NCBI RefSeq assembly: GCF_020991275.1
Contig: NZ_JAJLQY010000007.1
Coordinates: 372,001-436,000 of the forward strand
Direction of reading: 5' to 3'
DNA from: Actinocorallia sp. API 0066
GTDB taxonomy: Bacteria; Actinomycetota; Actinomycetes; Streptosporangiales; Streptosporangiaceae
Length of the DNA stretch: 64,000 nt
The notes beneath the pieces were generated by a model that saw nothing but the letters and a program-made list of their open reading frames with translations, was not told where the DNA came from and ran no database searches. Both the position numbers and the translations under genes were made by a program. Shown here in pieces: positions 24,821 through 33,036 of the stretch. Position 1 is the first letter of the stretch. Each line of letters starts with the position of its first letter.

Positions 24821-25314
24821 GGGGCCACCAGCTTCTCCAGGCGGAGCCGCACGATGGCGGCGAGTTCGCGGCGCACGGCGCGGCGTTCGGCGTCCGGCGG
24901 GTTGGCCAGGCGCGCGCGGGCGGCCTTGAGGATCTCCTCGGCCGAGCGGCCCGTCGCGCAGATCAGGAAGACGTGGCCGAACCGCTCCTCGTAAGCGACG
25001 TTCGCCGCCACCAGGGCCCGCTTGACGTCCTCCTCCGGGTCGGCCGCGGCGGACTGCTCCTGCCGCGACCATGCGGCCTCCGTGGACGCCCCCGCCGCGC
25101 GCTCCCCGATCCGGGGATGGGCATCCAGGGCTTCCAGGACCTCCTCCCAGGACAGGGCGTCGAGGAGGCCGATCGCCCCCTCCTGGAGGGCCGAGACGTC
25201 CGGATACGGCCGTCCGGCCGTCACCTCGCGGGCCCAGCGCGGCACGGCGCAGCAGGCCAGAAGCGCCGCTTCGGCCTCGGAGGCCGGCAACCCGTGGAAC
25301 GCCGCCATCGTCAT
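24817..25314 (-). CDS. uraD: OHCU decarboxylase
   Basis: Decarboxylates OHCU to S-allantoin. The 165-residue helical protein has the catalytic His motif LDAHPRIGER, then WSRQEQSAA, NVAYEERFGHVFLICATGRSAEEIL and a C-terminal Arg-rich helix, all typical. The ATG at 25314 is used; an ATG two codons later is possible. It is the first gene of the long minus-strand purine operon and starts 104 bp from the divergent PucR regulator. Confidence 0.95.
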   Translation of the reverse strand: MTMAAFHGLPASEAEAALLACCAVPRWAREVTAGRPYPDVSALQEGAIGLLDALSWEEVLEALDAHPRIGERAAGASTEAAWSRQEQSAAADPEEDVKRALVAANVAYEERFGHVFLICATGRSAEEILKAARARLANPPDAERRAVRRELAAIVRLRLEKLVAP

Positions 25315-25418
25315 GACTTGAGTCAATCTCCCCGGGTAGCACCCGCGAAACGTGCGAAGCACCGAAGATGAAACACGGGGCGGCTAGCTTCTTTGGAGAC
25401 CGCTACAAGGAGGGCCCC
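25315..25418. promoter_or_regulatory. Divergent promoter region between uraD operon and pucR
   Basis: The 104-bp gap must hold promoters for both the purine operon (minus) and the PucR regulator (plus). TAGCTT near 25384-25389 could be the -10 box for the plus direction. A GCGAA-ACGT-GCGAA motif around 25345-25358 lies mid-gap and is a candidate regulator site, though it is a direct rather than inverted repeat. Confidence 0.4.
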
Positions 25419-26846
25419 GTGCAGCTGAAGGACGTGCTCGACCAGCCGGGACGCCGCCTCCCCGTCCTCATCGGCGAGCGTGAACTCGACAGGCCCCTGC
25501 GGTCCAGCTTCACCACCGACCTGCTGGACCCCGGGCGCTACCTCGTCGGCGGCGAGATGGTCCTGACGGGCCTCATGTGGCGCCGTGAGCCCGCCGACTC
25601 CGAGGTCTTCGTGGAGAACCTCGCGCGGGCCGGGATCGCCGCCCTGGGGGCCGGTGAGGGCCTGCTGGGCACCATCCCCGACGACCTCGTCGAGGCGTGC
25701 CGCAGACACGCGCTGCCGCTGTTCGCGGTGCCCGCCGACGTGTCGTTCCGGGAGATCACCGAGCGGATGGCCACCGTGCTGTGGGCCGAGCGGGAGGCCG
25801 CCGCGCTCGCCGCGCGCAGCCGCCACCGCGGCCTCATCGCGGCGCTCACCTCCGGCGCGCGGCTCAGCGAGGTGTGGCCCGCGGTCGGGGGATGGACGAT
25901 CGGCTCGTCCGGCCGGATCCTGGCGGGCGGACGGCTTCCGGAGGCGCCGCGTCTCGCGTCGGCGTTCCTGACAGCGGAGAGCCTGCCTGCGGCCGCTTCG
26001 ATCGACGGAAGGCTGTACCGGATCGAGGGCCTCGCCGGAGTGCCGCGAGTAGGGGGCAGGTTCGTCGCCAGCCTTTCGCCCGAGGGCATGGACGAGCTGG
26101 TCTCGCTCGCCGCCCTCGACCTCGCCCGGGTGGAGAGCGCCCGGCAGGTCGAACGGCGCCTCGCCGCCCAGCTCGTCGGCTCGCTCGACGCCGAGGAGCC
26201 CTGCGCGGCCGCGCTGCGGGCGTGCGGCCTCGACCCGGACGCCCCGCACGTCGTGCTCGTCGCCTCGCTCGCCGCCGGCCCGGCCGGGGCGCTGCTGGAG
26301 GAGGTGACGGACGGCGCCGTCGCCGAACTCGAGGACACGGCCGTCGCGGTGGTGCCCGACCGTCCTGGGCTGCTCGCCGCCTTGCGCGAGGACGCCCACC
26401 GGATGTCGGCGGCCACCAGGATCACCGTGGGGGTGAGCCGTACCGCGCCGACCCCGCGCGCGCTGGCGGGCGCCCTGACGGAGGCGCGGCACGCGCACGC
26501 CTACGCGCTCGACCGTCCGGGGCGCTCCCGGGTGGTGGCCTGCGACGAGCTCGCGTCACACGACCTCCTGCTCGCCGGGGTGCCCGCTGTGACACGTCGT
26601 GCTTTCGCCGACCGGCTTCTGGAGCCCCTGGTCGCCTATGACTCGCGCAACGGCTCCGAGCTCGTCCGGACCCTTGAGGCGTTTCTCGCCTGCGACGGCT
26701 CCTGGACCCGCTGCGCGAGCGTCATGCACGTCCATGTGAACACGTTGCGGTACCGCATCCGGCGGATCTCCGACCTGACCGGCCGCGACCTCGACCAGTT
26801 CGCCGACCGTGTCGACTTCCACCTGGCGCTGCGTCTCCGGCGCTGA
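25419..26846 (+). CDS. PucR-family purine catabolism regulator
   Basis: A 475-residue transcription factor. The N-terminal PucR domain (about 1-125) includes FTTDLLDPGRYLVGGEMVLTGLMW and the GTIPDDLVEACRRHALPLFAVP stretch. A middle GGDEF-like CdaR region follows, and the C-terminal PucR-type helix-turn-helix (about 425-465) reads VHVNTLRYRIRRISDLTGRD. The GTG start with AAGGAGGG upstream begins the PucR domain correctly; an upstream ATG would add unrelated residues. It is divergent from uraD and most likely switches the purine operon on or off in response to a purine or ureide. Autoregulation is likely from the shared promoter gap. Confidence 0.92.
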   Translation: MQLKDVLDQPGRRLPVLIGERELDRPLRSSFTTDLLDPGRYLVGGEMVLTGLMWRREPADSEVFVENLARAGIAALGAGEGLLGTIPDDLVEACRRHALPLFAVPADVSFREITERMATVLWAEREAAALAARSRHRGLIAALTSGARLSEVWPAVGGWTIGSSGRILAGGRLPEAPRLASAFLTAESLPAAASIDGRLYRIEGLAGVPRVGGRFVASLSPEGMDELVSLAALDLARVESARQVERRLAAQLVGSLDAEEPCAAALRACGLDPDAPHVVLVASLAAGPAGALLEEVTDGAVAELEDTAVAVVPDRPGLLAALREDAHRMSAATRITVGVSRTAPTPRALAGALTEARHAHAYALDRPGRSRVVACDELASHDLLLAGVPAVTRRAFADRLLEPLVAYDSRNGSELVRTLEAFLACDGSWTRCASVMHVHVNTLRYRIRRISDLTGRDLDQFADRVDFHLALRLRR

Positions 26847-26904
26847 CCCTGCGCGGGGTGGCCGCCTCCGATCCGGCCGTGGCACCGGTCCGTTCGCCCT
26901 TCGG

Positions 26905-26927
26905 GAGCGACCCCTGGGTGGTCGCTC
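26905..26927. terminator. Hairpin between convergent pucR and GrpB genes
   Basis: GAGCGACC (26905-26912) pairs with GGTCGCTC (26920-26927) around a 7-nt loop, followed by TTG on the plus strand. It lies 58 bp after pucR and 35 bp before the end of the convergent GrpB gene. Confidence 0.5.
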
Positions 26928-26962
26928 TTGCTGGAGCTTGGGGCACGGGTCGTCAAAGTCGT

Positions 26963-27625
26963 TCAGGGTTTGGCGGCGGGTTCGGTCACCGAACCGCTGA
27001 CCTCGCGCTCGGCCCGCTCGGCGGCGGTGGTGAGGAGACGGATGATGAAGTCGGACTTGGCTTCGGTGTAGCCCGGCCGGTCGTTGCGGTAGCGGACGGC
27101 CAGGACGCGCTTCAGGGCGGCGTACTTGTCGCGGGCGGAGGGGTCGGCGCGCAGCAGGTCGCGTAGGGTGAGGTAGCGGTCCCACTGCGGGTCGCCCGCG
27201 TTGATGCCGTGCAGGTGGGCGACGGCGTGGTCGGGCAGCGCGGCGTCCTCCAGCACGTACAGGAGGCCGCCCTTGTCGCCCGTGTCGCCCTGGAAGGCGT
27301 ACCCGAGCGGCCCTACGGCGGCGTGCAGGAGCCGCGCGTCGGCGCCCGGCGCGAGCAGCACCGCGATGTCGATGATCGGCTTGGCGGGCAGCCCCGGCAC
27401 CGACGTAGAGCCGACGTGCTCGACGGCCGTGGCCAGCCCGCCCAGCGCGGGCGCGAGATCGGCGGCCAGCCGCGCGTAGGCGAGCGGCCAGCGCGGGTCG
27501 CTGGGCACGACCTGGACGGTGCCGTGCCGCAGCCCGGTCGGCCCGCCCGCCGCACCGGGCGGGCCGGGCGCGGCGGCCGGGGGCGAGGGGGCGGGGGACG
27601 GCTGCGCGGGAGGGGTGCCGGTCAT
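26963..27625 (-). CDS. GrpB family protein (nucleotidyltransferase superfamily)
   Basis: A 220-residue protein whose C-terminal 180 residues are a GrpB/UPF0157 domain: VEHVGSTSVPGLPAKPIIDIAV is the family signature, followed by LHGINAGDPQWDRYLTLRDLLRADP and DKYAALKRVLA. The fold is that of minimal nucleotidyltransferases, fused in some proteins to dephospho-CoA kinase; the reaction is not known. An Ala/Pro-rich 30-residue N-terminal tail precedes it. It lies 33 bp downstream of the ABC permease on the same strand, so it may be the last gene of that transport operon. Confidence 0.88.
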   Translation of the reverse strand: MTGTPPAQPSPAPSPPAAAPGPPGAAGGPTGLRHGTVQVVPSDPRWPLAYARLAADLAPALGGLATAVEHVGSTSVPGLPAKPIIDIAVLLAPGADARLLHAAVGPLGYAFQGDTGDKGGLLYVLEDAALPDHAVAHLHGINAGDPQWDRYLTLRDLLRADPSARDKYAALKRVLAVRYRNDRPGYTEAKSDFIIRLLTTAAERAEREVSGSVTEPAAKP

Positions 27626-27657
27626 GGCACCAGTGTGACGCGCCGCACCCCGCGGGG

Positions 27658-28440
27658 TCAGGCGGTCCTGCCGAAACGGGCGAGCACGATGTTCTCGACC
27701 ACGCTGATCAGCGAGTAGATCACCAGCGACGCGAGCGTGATGACCACGACGCACGTCCACAGGTTGTCGGATTCGAACGTGCTCACGTCCTGCAGCATCC
27801 GGTACCCGATGCCCTTGCCGGTGGCGAGCCACTCCGCCAGCATCGCCCCGATGATGGCGCCCGGCGCGGAGATCCTCGCGGACGTGAAGAACGCGGGTAG
27901 GGCCGAGGGGATGAGCACCTTGCGCAGGGCGGTCCACGTGGAGCCGCCGTAAGCGGCGACGAGGTCCACGGCCTGCGGCGACGCCGAGCGCAGCCCGAGC
28001 ACGATGTTCACTAGGGCCGGGAAGAACACGACGATCCCGACGATGATGGTCGTCGCGAGCAGCTCCCTGCCGAAGACGAGGGTGAGCACCGGCGTCATCG
28101 CGACGAGCGGCACCGAGCGCATGATCATCGCGACCGGCATAAAAGCCTGCTCGGCCGCGGTCGAGAGCACGAACGCCATGGCGATGACGGCGGCCGCGAC
28201 GAGCCCCGCCACGAGCCCGAACCCCGCGTCGACGAGGGTGATCGTCAGGTCGCCCCACACGAGCGCCCGGTTGTCAGCGGCGGTCTCCGCTGTGAACAGG
28301 TACGCCCACACGTCAGACGGCCCGCGTACCACCATCGGGTTCATGTCGAAGTACTCGATGAACGCCAGCCAGGCGACCACCACGAGCACGAGGGAGACGC
28401 CGATGGACAGCAGCGTCCCCGCTGTTCTCTTCACGATCAC
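27658..28440 (-). CDS. ABC transporter permease (second permease of NMT1-type importer)
   Basis: A 260-residue inner-membrane subunit with about six transmembrane helices and the coupling loop VAAYGGSTWTALRKVLIPSA. The GTG start overlaps the stop of the first permease gene (GTGA). Two different permease genes side by side suggest a heterodimeric channel. The SsuC/ThiX-like family handles sulfonates, pyrimidines or riboflavin precursors, so the substrate is open. Confidence 0.9.
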   Translation of the reverse strand: MIVKRTAGTLLSIGVSLVLVVVAWLAFIEYFDMNPMVVRGPSDVWAYLFTAETAADNRALVWGDLTITLVDAGFGLVAGLVAAAVIAMAFVLSTAAEQAFMPVAMIMRSVPLVAMTPVLTLVFGRELLATTIIVGIVVFFPALVNIVLGLRSASPQAVDLVAAYGGSTWTALRKVLIPSALPAFFTSARISAPGAIIGAMLAEWLATGKGIGYRMLQDVSTFESDNLWTCVVVITLASLVIYSLISVVENIVLARFGRTA

Positions 28441-29207
28441 GACGCACGCTCCCAGGGCATGGCGAACCGGGCGACGAGCGCGACGACCGCGTAACCGAAG
28501 CCCGCCAGGGCCCCCGCGACGATCGCGACGCCCCAGGTCCGCTCGGTGGCGAGCTGGGTCTGCGCGACGACCATGGCCAGCCCGAGGCCGGTGTCGACGC
28601 GGCCGAGGAACTCGCCGATGATGGCGCCGAGCACCGCGGACGGCGCCGCGATCTTCAGCGCGGCGAAGCTGGAGGGCAGCGCGGCGATGAGCCGTACCTT
28701 GACGAGCTGCTTCCACCGGCCGCCGCCGTAGGCGCGCACGAGGTCGAGGCTCGCGGGGTCGGCGGCGCGCAGCCCGGCCAGGACCCCGATGAGCGTGGTG
28801 AACAGCACCTGGAGCGCCGCCATCGCGACCATCGGCGAGTCGCCTTCCAGCACGATCGTGAGGATCGGCCCTACGGCGATGATGGGCAGGCAGTAGGAGG
28901 CGACGCCGATCTGGGTGATGACGCGCTCGGTCTGAGGCACGAGGATCACCAGCAGCGCCAGGCCGAAGGCGATGAGGTTGCCCCACACGAAGCCGCGCAG
29001 GGCCTCCCACCCGGTGCCCTCCAGATGCGGCCAGTAGAAGCCCCATCCGTCCTCGATCAGGGTACGGAACGTCGCCAGCGGCGTGGGGACGGCGTCTCCG
29101 GGGACGAGCAGGGAAGCGGCCTGCCACGCCAGCAGGAGGCCCGCGAGGCCGCCCAGGCCCGCCACCCACTTGGGCACGGCGAAGCGCCGCCCGTCGACGG
29201 CGCTCAC
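28437..29207 (-). CDS. ABC transporter permease (first permease of NMT1-type importer)
   Basis: A 256-residue membrane protein with an N-terminal helix ([20 protein letters not shown]), about five more helices and the coupling loop [20 protein letters not shown]. It is clearly related to, but diverged from, the next permease. Its GTG start overlaps the ATPase stop by 4 bp, and its stop overlaps the second permease by 4 bp. Confidence 0.9.
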   Translation of the reverse strand: MSAVDGRRFAVPKWVAGLGGLAGLLLAWQAASLLVPGDAVPTPLATFRTLIEDGWGFYWPHLEGTGWEALRGFVWGNLIAFGLALLVILVPQTERVITQIGVASYCLPIIAVGPILTIVLEGDSPMVAMAALQVLFTTLIGVLAGLRAADPASLDLVRAYGGGRWKQLVKVRLIAALPSSFAALKIAAPSAVLGAIIGEFLGRVDTGLGLAMVVAQTQLATERTWGVAIVAGALAGFGYAVVALVARFAMPWERAS

Positions 29208-29974
29208 TCCTGCGTCCCGGGGCCGAACAGCAGCTCCGAAAGCTTGTCCTGGTAGGCGTGGAACTCAGGGGTCCGCATCACGTCGGGCGTGCGGGGCCGC
29301 GGCAGCTCGATCGGCACCTCCGCGACGACGGTGCCGGGCCGCGGGCTCATCACGGCGACGACGTCGCTGAGGAACACCGCCTCGGAGATGCTGTGCGTGA
29401 CCAGCAGCGTCGTGACGGCCCGCTCGCTCCAGATCCGCTGGAGCTCCATGTTGAGCCGCTGCCTCGTCATGTCGTCGAGCGCGCCGAAGGGCTCGTCCAG
29501 AAGCAGCACCTTCGGCTCGACGACTAGCGCGCGCGCTATGGCGACGCGCTGGCGCATACCGCCCGACAGCTGCGCCGGCCGCGCCTTCTCGAAGCCCTCC
29601 AGGCCGACGAGCTTGATGAGGTCGCTCACCTGGTTCTTGCCCGGCCTGATCCCGGCGACCTCCAGGGGCAGTCGGATGTTGGCCGTCACCGAGCGCCACG
29701 GCAGCAGCGCCGAGTCCTGGAAGGCGATGCCCAGGTGGTGGCTGCTACGCGCGACCGAAGGGGCCTCGCCGTGGAGGAGGGCCTCCCCGGCCGTCGGCTT
29801 CTCCAGCCCCGCGAGGATGCGCAGGACCGTCGACTTGCCGCAGCCGGAGGGGCCGAGGAGAGACAGGAAGGAGCCCTGCGGGGTCCGCAGGTCCACGCCG
29901 GTGAGGGCGGTGACGGACCTGCGGCCCAGCTTGAACTCCTTCACGAGGCCGTTGAGGCTGATGCCGTCAGACAA
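29204..29974 (-). CDS. ABC transporter ATP-binding protein
   Basis: A 256-residue ATPase with Walker [10 protein letters not shown] (41-49), the [12 protein letters not shown]-loop region, signature LSGGMRQR, Walker [14 protein letters not shown] and H-loop LVTHSISEA. It belongs to the nitrate/sulfonate/bicarbonate ATPase class and powers the two-permease importer. It overlaps the binding-protein gene by 8 bp and the first permease by 4 bp. Confidence 0.93.
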   Translation of the reverse strand: MSDGISLNGLVKEFKLGRRSVTALTGVDLRTPQGSFLSLLGPSGCGKSTVLRILAGLEKPTAGEALLHGEAPSVARSSHHLGIAFQDSALLPWRSVTANIRLPLEVAGIRPGKNQVSDLIKLVGLEGFEKARPAQLSGGMRQRVAIARALVVEPKVLLLDEPFGALDDMTRQRLNMELQRIWSERAVTTLLVTHSISEAVFLSDVVAVMSPRPGTVVAEVPIELPRPRTPDVMRTPEFHAYQDKLSELLFGPGTQE

Positions 29975-31028
29975 GAGAGGGGTCTTCCTTGTAGACCTCT
30001 TCGACGATGGACAGGTCGAAGAGCCGCTCGGCGGTGATCTCCAGCCCGGCGAACTTCAGCGTCTCGATGTTCTGCTGGATCAGCTCCGGCGTGACCGTGA
30101 ACAGGCCGTTCTTCTCGGTGTCGGGGGTGAGGATCAGCTTGTTCCCGTCCTTGGACTCGAGGATCTGCTCCTCCAGCTCCAGGCCGAGGTCCTTGCCGTA
30201 CTTCTCGACGGCGAGCTTCGCGCCGATCTCGGGGTTCTTCAGGTTCTCCTTCCACCCCTTGGCCTGCGCGCGGATGAACGCCTTGAGGGTGGCGCGCCGC
30301 TTCTCGATCGTCTCGGTCTTGACGACGTAGACCTCGCTGACGAGCGGGTAGTTGTTGTCGGCGAACATCATCGTCTCGACCTCGAAGCCCTTGAGGCGCA
30401 GCGCGTTGGGCTCGTTGGTGATGAACGACATCCAGCCGTCGACGGTGCCGGTGGTGAGCGGCATCGGGTCGAACTGGACGGGCACCTTCTCCAGGCTGGC
30501 CGGGTCGATGTTGTTGGCCTTGAGGAACGCCGCCCAGATCGCCTCGTTCGTCGCCTGGACGCCGATCTTCTTGCCCTTGAGGTCCGCGACCGTCTTGATC
30601 GGGTTGTCGGCCATCGACAGGATGCAGAACGGGTTCTTCTGGAACTCGGCGCCGATCACCTTGATCGGGGCGCCCTTGAGGATCGCCGCGGCTGCGGTGT
30701 CGGGGGCGCTGATGCCGATGAGCGCCTTGCCGGTGACGACGTCGGTCTCGGCCGGGGTCGCGGTCGGTCCGCCGCCGATGAGCTCGAAGCTGGTGAAGCC
30801 CTCCTCCTTGTAGTAGCCGTTGGTGTCGGCGATGTAGGCGCCGGCGAACTCCACGTTCTTCACCCAGGACAGGCGCAGGCTGCCGGCGCCGATCGCGCCG
30901 GCCGCGCCGGTGGCCTCGGTCGACGGCTCGTCGTCGCCGCAGGCGGCGAGCAGCGGCGCGGCAGCGAGGAGGCCGGTGGCGAACAGGCCGCCGCGCAGCA
31001 GCGTCCGGCGGTCGAGGTCGTACGTCAC
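29967..31028 (-). CDS. NMT1/THI5-like substrate-binding lipoprotein
   Basis: A 353-residue binding protein. The N-terminus combines a twin-arginine-like DRRTLLRGG with a hydrophobic stretch and lipobox LLAAC, so it may be exported folded and then lipidated. The mature part is NMT1/THI5-like: [53 protein letters not shown] and [20 protein letters not shown]. This family binds pyrimidine (HMP), riboflavin or similar ring compounds. No TPP or FMN riboswitch is visible upstream. Position next to the purine block suggests a purine or ureide ligand, which is inference only. Confidence 0.87.
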   Translation of the reverse strand: MTYDLDRRTLLRGGLFATGLLAAAPLLAACGDDEPSTEATGAAGAIGAGSLRLSWVKNVEFAGAYIADTNGYYKEEGFTSFELIGGGPTATPAETDVVTGKALIGISAPDTAAAAILKGAPIKVIGAEFQKNPFCILSMADNPIKTVADLKGKKIGVQATNEAIWAAFLKANNIDPASLEKVPVQFDPMPLTTGTVDGWMSFITNEPNALRLKGFEVETMMFADNNYPLVSEVYVVKTETIEKRRATLKAFIRAQAKGWKENLKNPEIGAKLAVEKYGKDLGLELEEQILESKDGNKLILTPDTEKNGLFTVTPELIQQNIETLKFAGLEITAERLFDLSIVEEVYKEDPSLV

Positions 31029-31104
31029 AGGAGTGGCTCCGATCAGGGGGTTGGGCTACTTCGAGGCGACGTTAAGGAGGCGCTGTTGCGCCAGAGGTCA
31101 CACC

Positions 31105-31140
31105 GTGATTCACGCTTGTTACGCGGACTTCACCGCTTGT
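31105..31140 (-). promoter_or_regulatory. Candidate operator upstream of the NMT1-type importer
   Basis: On the minus strand ACAAGCG followed by (G)TGAA occurs twice, at 31140-31129 and 31119-31109, about 21 bp apart or two helical turns. The second copy continues into the palindrome GTGAATCAC (31113-31105). The pair lies 77-112 bp before the binding-protein start. A CCTATATAGG palindrome lies further upstream. This pattern suits a dimeric regulator bound on one DNA face. Confidence 0.4.
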
Positions 31141-31230
31141 CGGGAGATCCAAGGATATGACCCTATATAGGCTCTTGTTCGTGTGATTCGCCGAGAACCC
31201 GGGGTTTATCGCCGGTCGAACACGACAAAA

Positions 31231-31258
31231 CGCCCGGCGGCAGTGGTGCCGCCGGGCG
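31231..31258 (-). terminator. Rho-independent terminator of the phytase-like gene
   Basis: A 12-bp stem (31231-31242 with 31247-31258) closes a 4-nt loop. On the minus strand the hairpin is followed by TTTTGTC, a proper U-tract. It lies 21 bp after the stop of the phytase-like gene. Confidence 0.9.
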
Positions 31259-31278
31259 TCGTGGAGGGGACGCGCTTT

Positions 31279-32442
31279 CTAATCGAGCCTGCGGGGGCAG
31301 CCCTTCACCGCCAACGCCTGGAAGACCGACCTTTCGGGCGCGTAGAAGTTGTCATCGGAGGCCGCGACAAGGCTGCACTCGCCCGTCGCCAGCTTCGGCC
31401 CCCACGCGAGCGCCTCGAAGTTCTCCACGGTGCCCGTGAACTCGTGCACGAGCCGCTTGCGGACCGGACGGTACGGCGCGGTGAGCGTGTCCCGGCTCAG
31501 CACGTTCGTCGCGCGGGTGATGTCGAACTCGTAGATCCGCGCCCGGTAGCCGACCCCCTCAAGCCACGTCCGCTCCAGCGCGAGGAACCGGGTCGCCGAC
31601 ACCGCGAGCAGCTCCGAGATCCCCGTGTCGGACAGGCCGTCCGCCGGGTTCGGCGCCTGCGGCAGCCGGTCCAGCGGGTAGACGAACTGGGCGGCCGGAC
31701 GGCCCGTCCTGCGGCCGAACACGGTGATCCGGACCGGCGCGCCGTGCTCGACGGTCGGCGGCTCGCCGTCCTCGTACCGCGGGCCCTCCAGCGCGGCGAC
31801 GACGTGCTTCTTCGTCGTCGTCACACCCTCGATGCCGAAGTTGCGGCGCGGGCCCGACTCGGTGTTCGTCATCCTGAGCGTCCTGGGCAGCGGGATCTTC
31901 CCGACCTCGGTGCCCTGGGTGTCCGCCCAGCGCAGCGCGACCGGCGAGACCGGAATGCCGGGATTGGCCTTGTCTGGACGGTCGCCCTCGCTCGCCCACA
32001 GCAGGCGACGCGACCACGGGTCGAACCGGATCGATTCGGGATCGACCGACCAGGGCCGTCCGTACTCGGGGTACGCCGAGCCGTCCGGCCGGTGGAACGT
32101 GCGCGCCGACGTCAGCGTGACGCCCCTGAACGCGCCGCTGCGGGGATCGAACGACAGCCGGGCGGTGTAGAACCGGGCGGAGCCGTAGCGGCCCCTGTCG
32201 TCCGAGATGAGGTACCAGCGGCCCGTCACCGGGTCGCGGTCGATCCCCGAGATGCCGCCGACGACGGTGCCGCCGAACTCCAGCCGGTGCGGGATGACGA
32301 ACTCGCCGAGCTCCCGGACGATCTCCACCCGCTTCGGCGCCGCCGCCAGCCGCGGCTCCGCCGCCACCGCCCCCGCCTGCGGCACGGCGACGCCCCCCAG
32401 CGCCGCCGCCACCGCCACAACAGCCCTGACTCCCCGTTTCAT
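31279..32442 (-). CDS. Secreted esterase-like/phytase-like domain protein
   Basis: A 387-residue exported protein. The ATG at 32442 gives a Sec signal peptide (MKRGVRAVVAVAAALGGVAV, cleavage near AVAAEP). The rest is one 'esterase-like activity of phytase' domain, a propeller-type fold: GGISGIDRDPVTGRWYLISDD, SVDPESIRFDPWSRRLLWASE, NFGIEGVTTTKKHVVAALEG and NFEALAWGPKLATGECSLVAASDDN repeat the blade pattern. It probably acts outside the cell on a phosphate ester, but the catalytic residues of true phytases are not verified. It is a stand-alone gene with its own terminator. Confidence 0.85.
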   Translation of the reverse strand: MKRGVRAVVAVAAALGGVAVPQAGAVAAEPRLAAAPKRVEIVRELGEFVIPHRLEFGGTVVGGISGIDRDPVTGRWYLISDDRGRYGSARFYTARLSFDPRSGAFRGVTLTSARTFHRPDGSAYPEYGRPWSVDPESIRFDPWSRRLLWASEGDRPDKANPGIPVSPVALRWADTQGTEVGKIPLPRTLRMTNTESGPRRNFGIEGVTTTKKHVVAALEGPRYEDGEPPTVEHGAPVRITVFGRRTGRPAAQFVYPLDRLPQAPNPADGLSDTGISELLAVSATRFLALERTWLEGVGYRARIYEFDITRATNVLSRDTLTAPYRPVRKRLVHEFTGTVENFEALAWGPKLATGECSLVAASDDNFYAPERSVFQALAVKGCPRRLD

Positions 32443-33036
32443 ACAACCCCCGTGCTCTGGTAACCGACCCCACGCATGATGGCCGCGCCCCACCCACCCG
32501 ACCCCAAAGACACACCGCCACCCCCCGAACACCCCCCGCGCCCACCCCCACACCACGCCCCAAACCCCCGCACGTCCCCGAACCGCCCTCCCCTCCGGCC
32601 CCGCCGCGCCGTTCCCGAGCGCACCCGAGTTCCGTCTCCGCCCTACGGCACCACCACGCGCGGCCGCAAGACGTCCGCACGCCCGCACCGAGCTCATGTG
32701 CGCGTCGCGACGTGTTCCGGTCGAGCCATCTTCGCGACGCGTCCGAACTCCAGCTTCTCTCTGCGAATCGCACTGTGCGTTCGCAGGACGTTCTTGCGCT
32801 CGCGCCGAGTTCCTGTGTGCGCTCGTTTTGGAATGTGCGTTCTGCCGGGCGATCCCGGCGACGCGTCCAAACCTCGTCTTCGCGCCGCCGACCTCACGAC
32901 GCGCATTCGCGGGAGGTCTTCACGTTTCGCGCCGTGGCTTCGTGAAGCGCGCATATTGCTCTGTTTTATCGCCGTGCTGTGGCTTGGTGAGGTGTGTCCG
33001 TGGGGTGGGCGGCTTTGTGCTCGGATTGGTTCGGTT
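32443..33036. other. 594-bp non-coding gap with imperfect direct repeats
   Basis: No convincing gene in any frame, and composition is less biased than in neighbours (more TT and CG-poor words). A motif GCGACGCGTCC(G/A)AAC recurs at about 32734-32748 and 32859-32873 with similar flanks, and TGTGCGTTC recurs at about 32776 and 32834, giving a loose repeat of about 125 bp. The left 200 bp are C-rich (ACACCCC-like). It must hold the promoter of the phytase-like gene and the 3' end of the kinase transcript. It may be decayed coding sequence. Confidence 0.4.

Noticed and set aside
31029-31230. Possible TPP or FMN riboswitch before the NMT1-type importer
   Set aside because: Neither the CTGAGA/ACC..TGA TPP core nor the FMN core is present on the minus strand; only short repeats were found.
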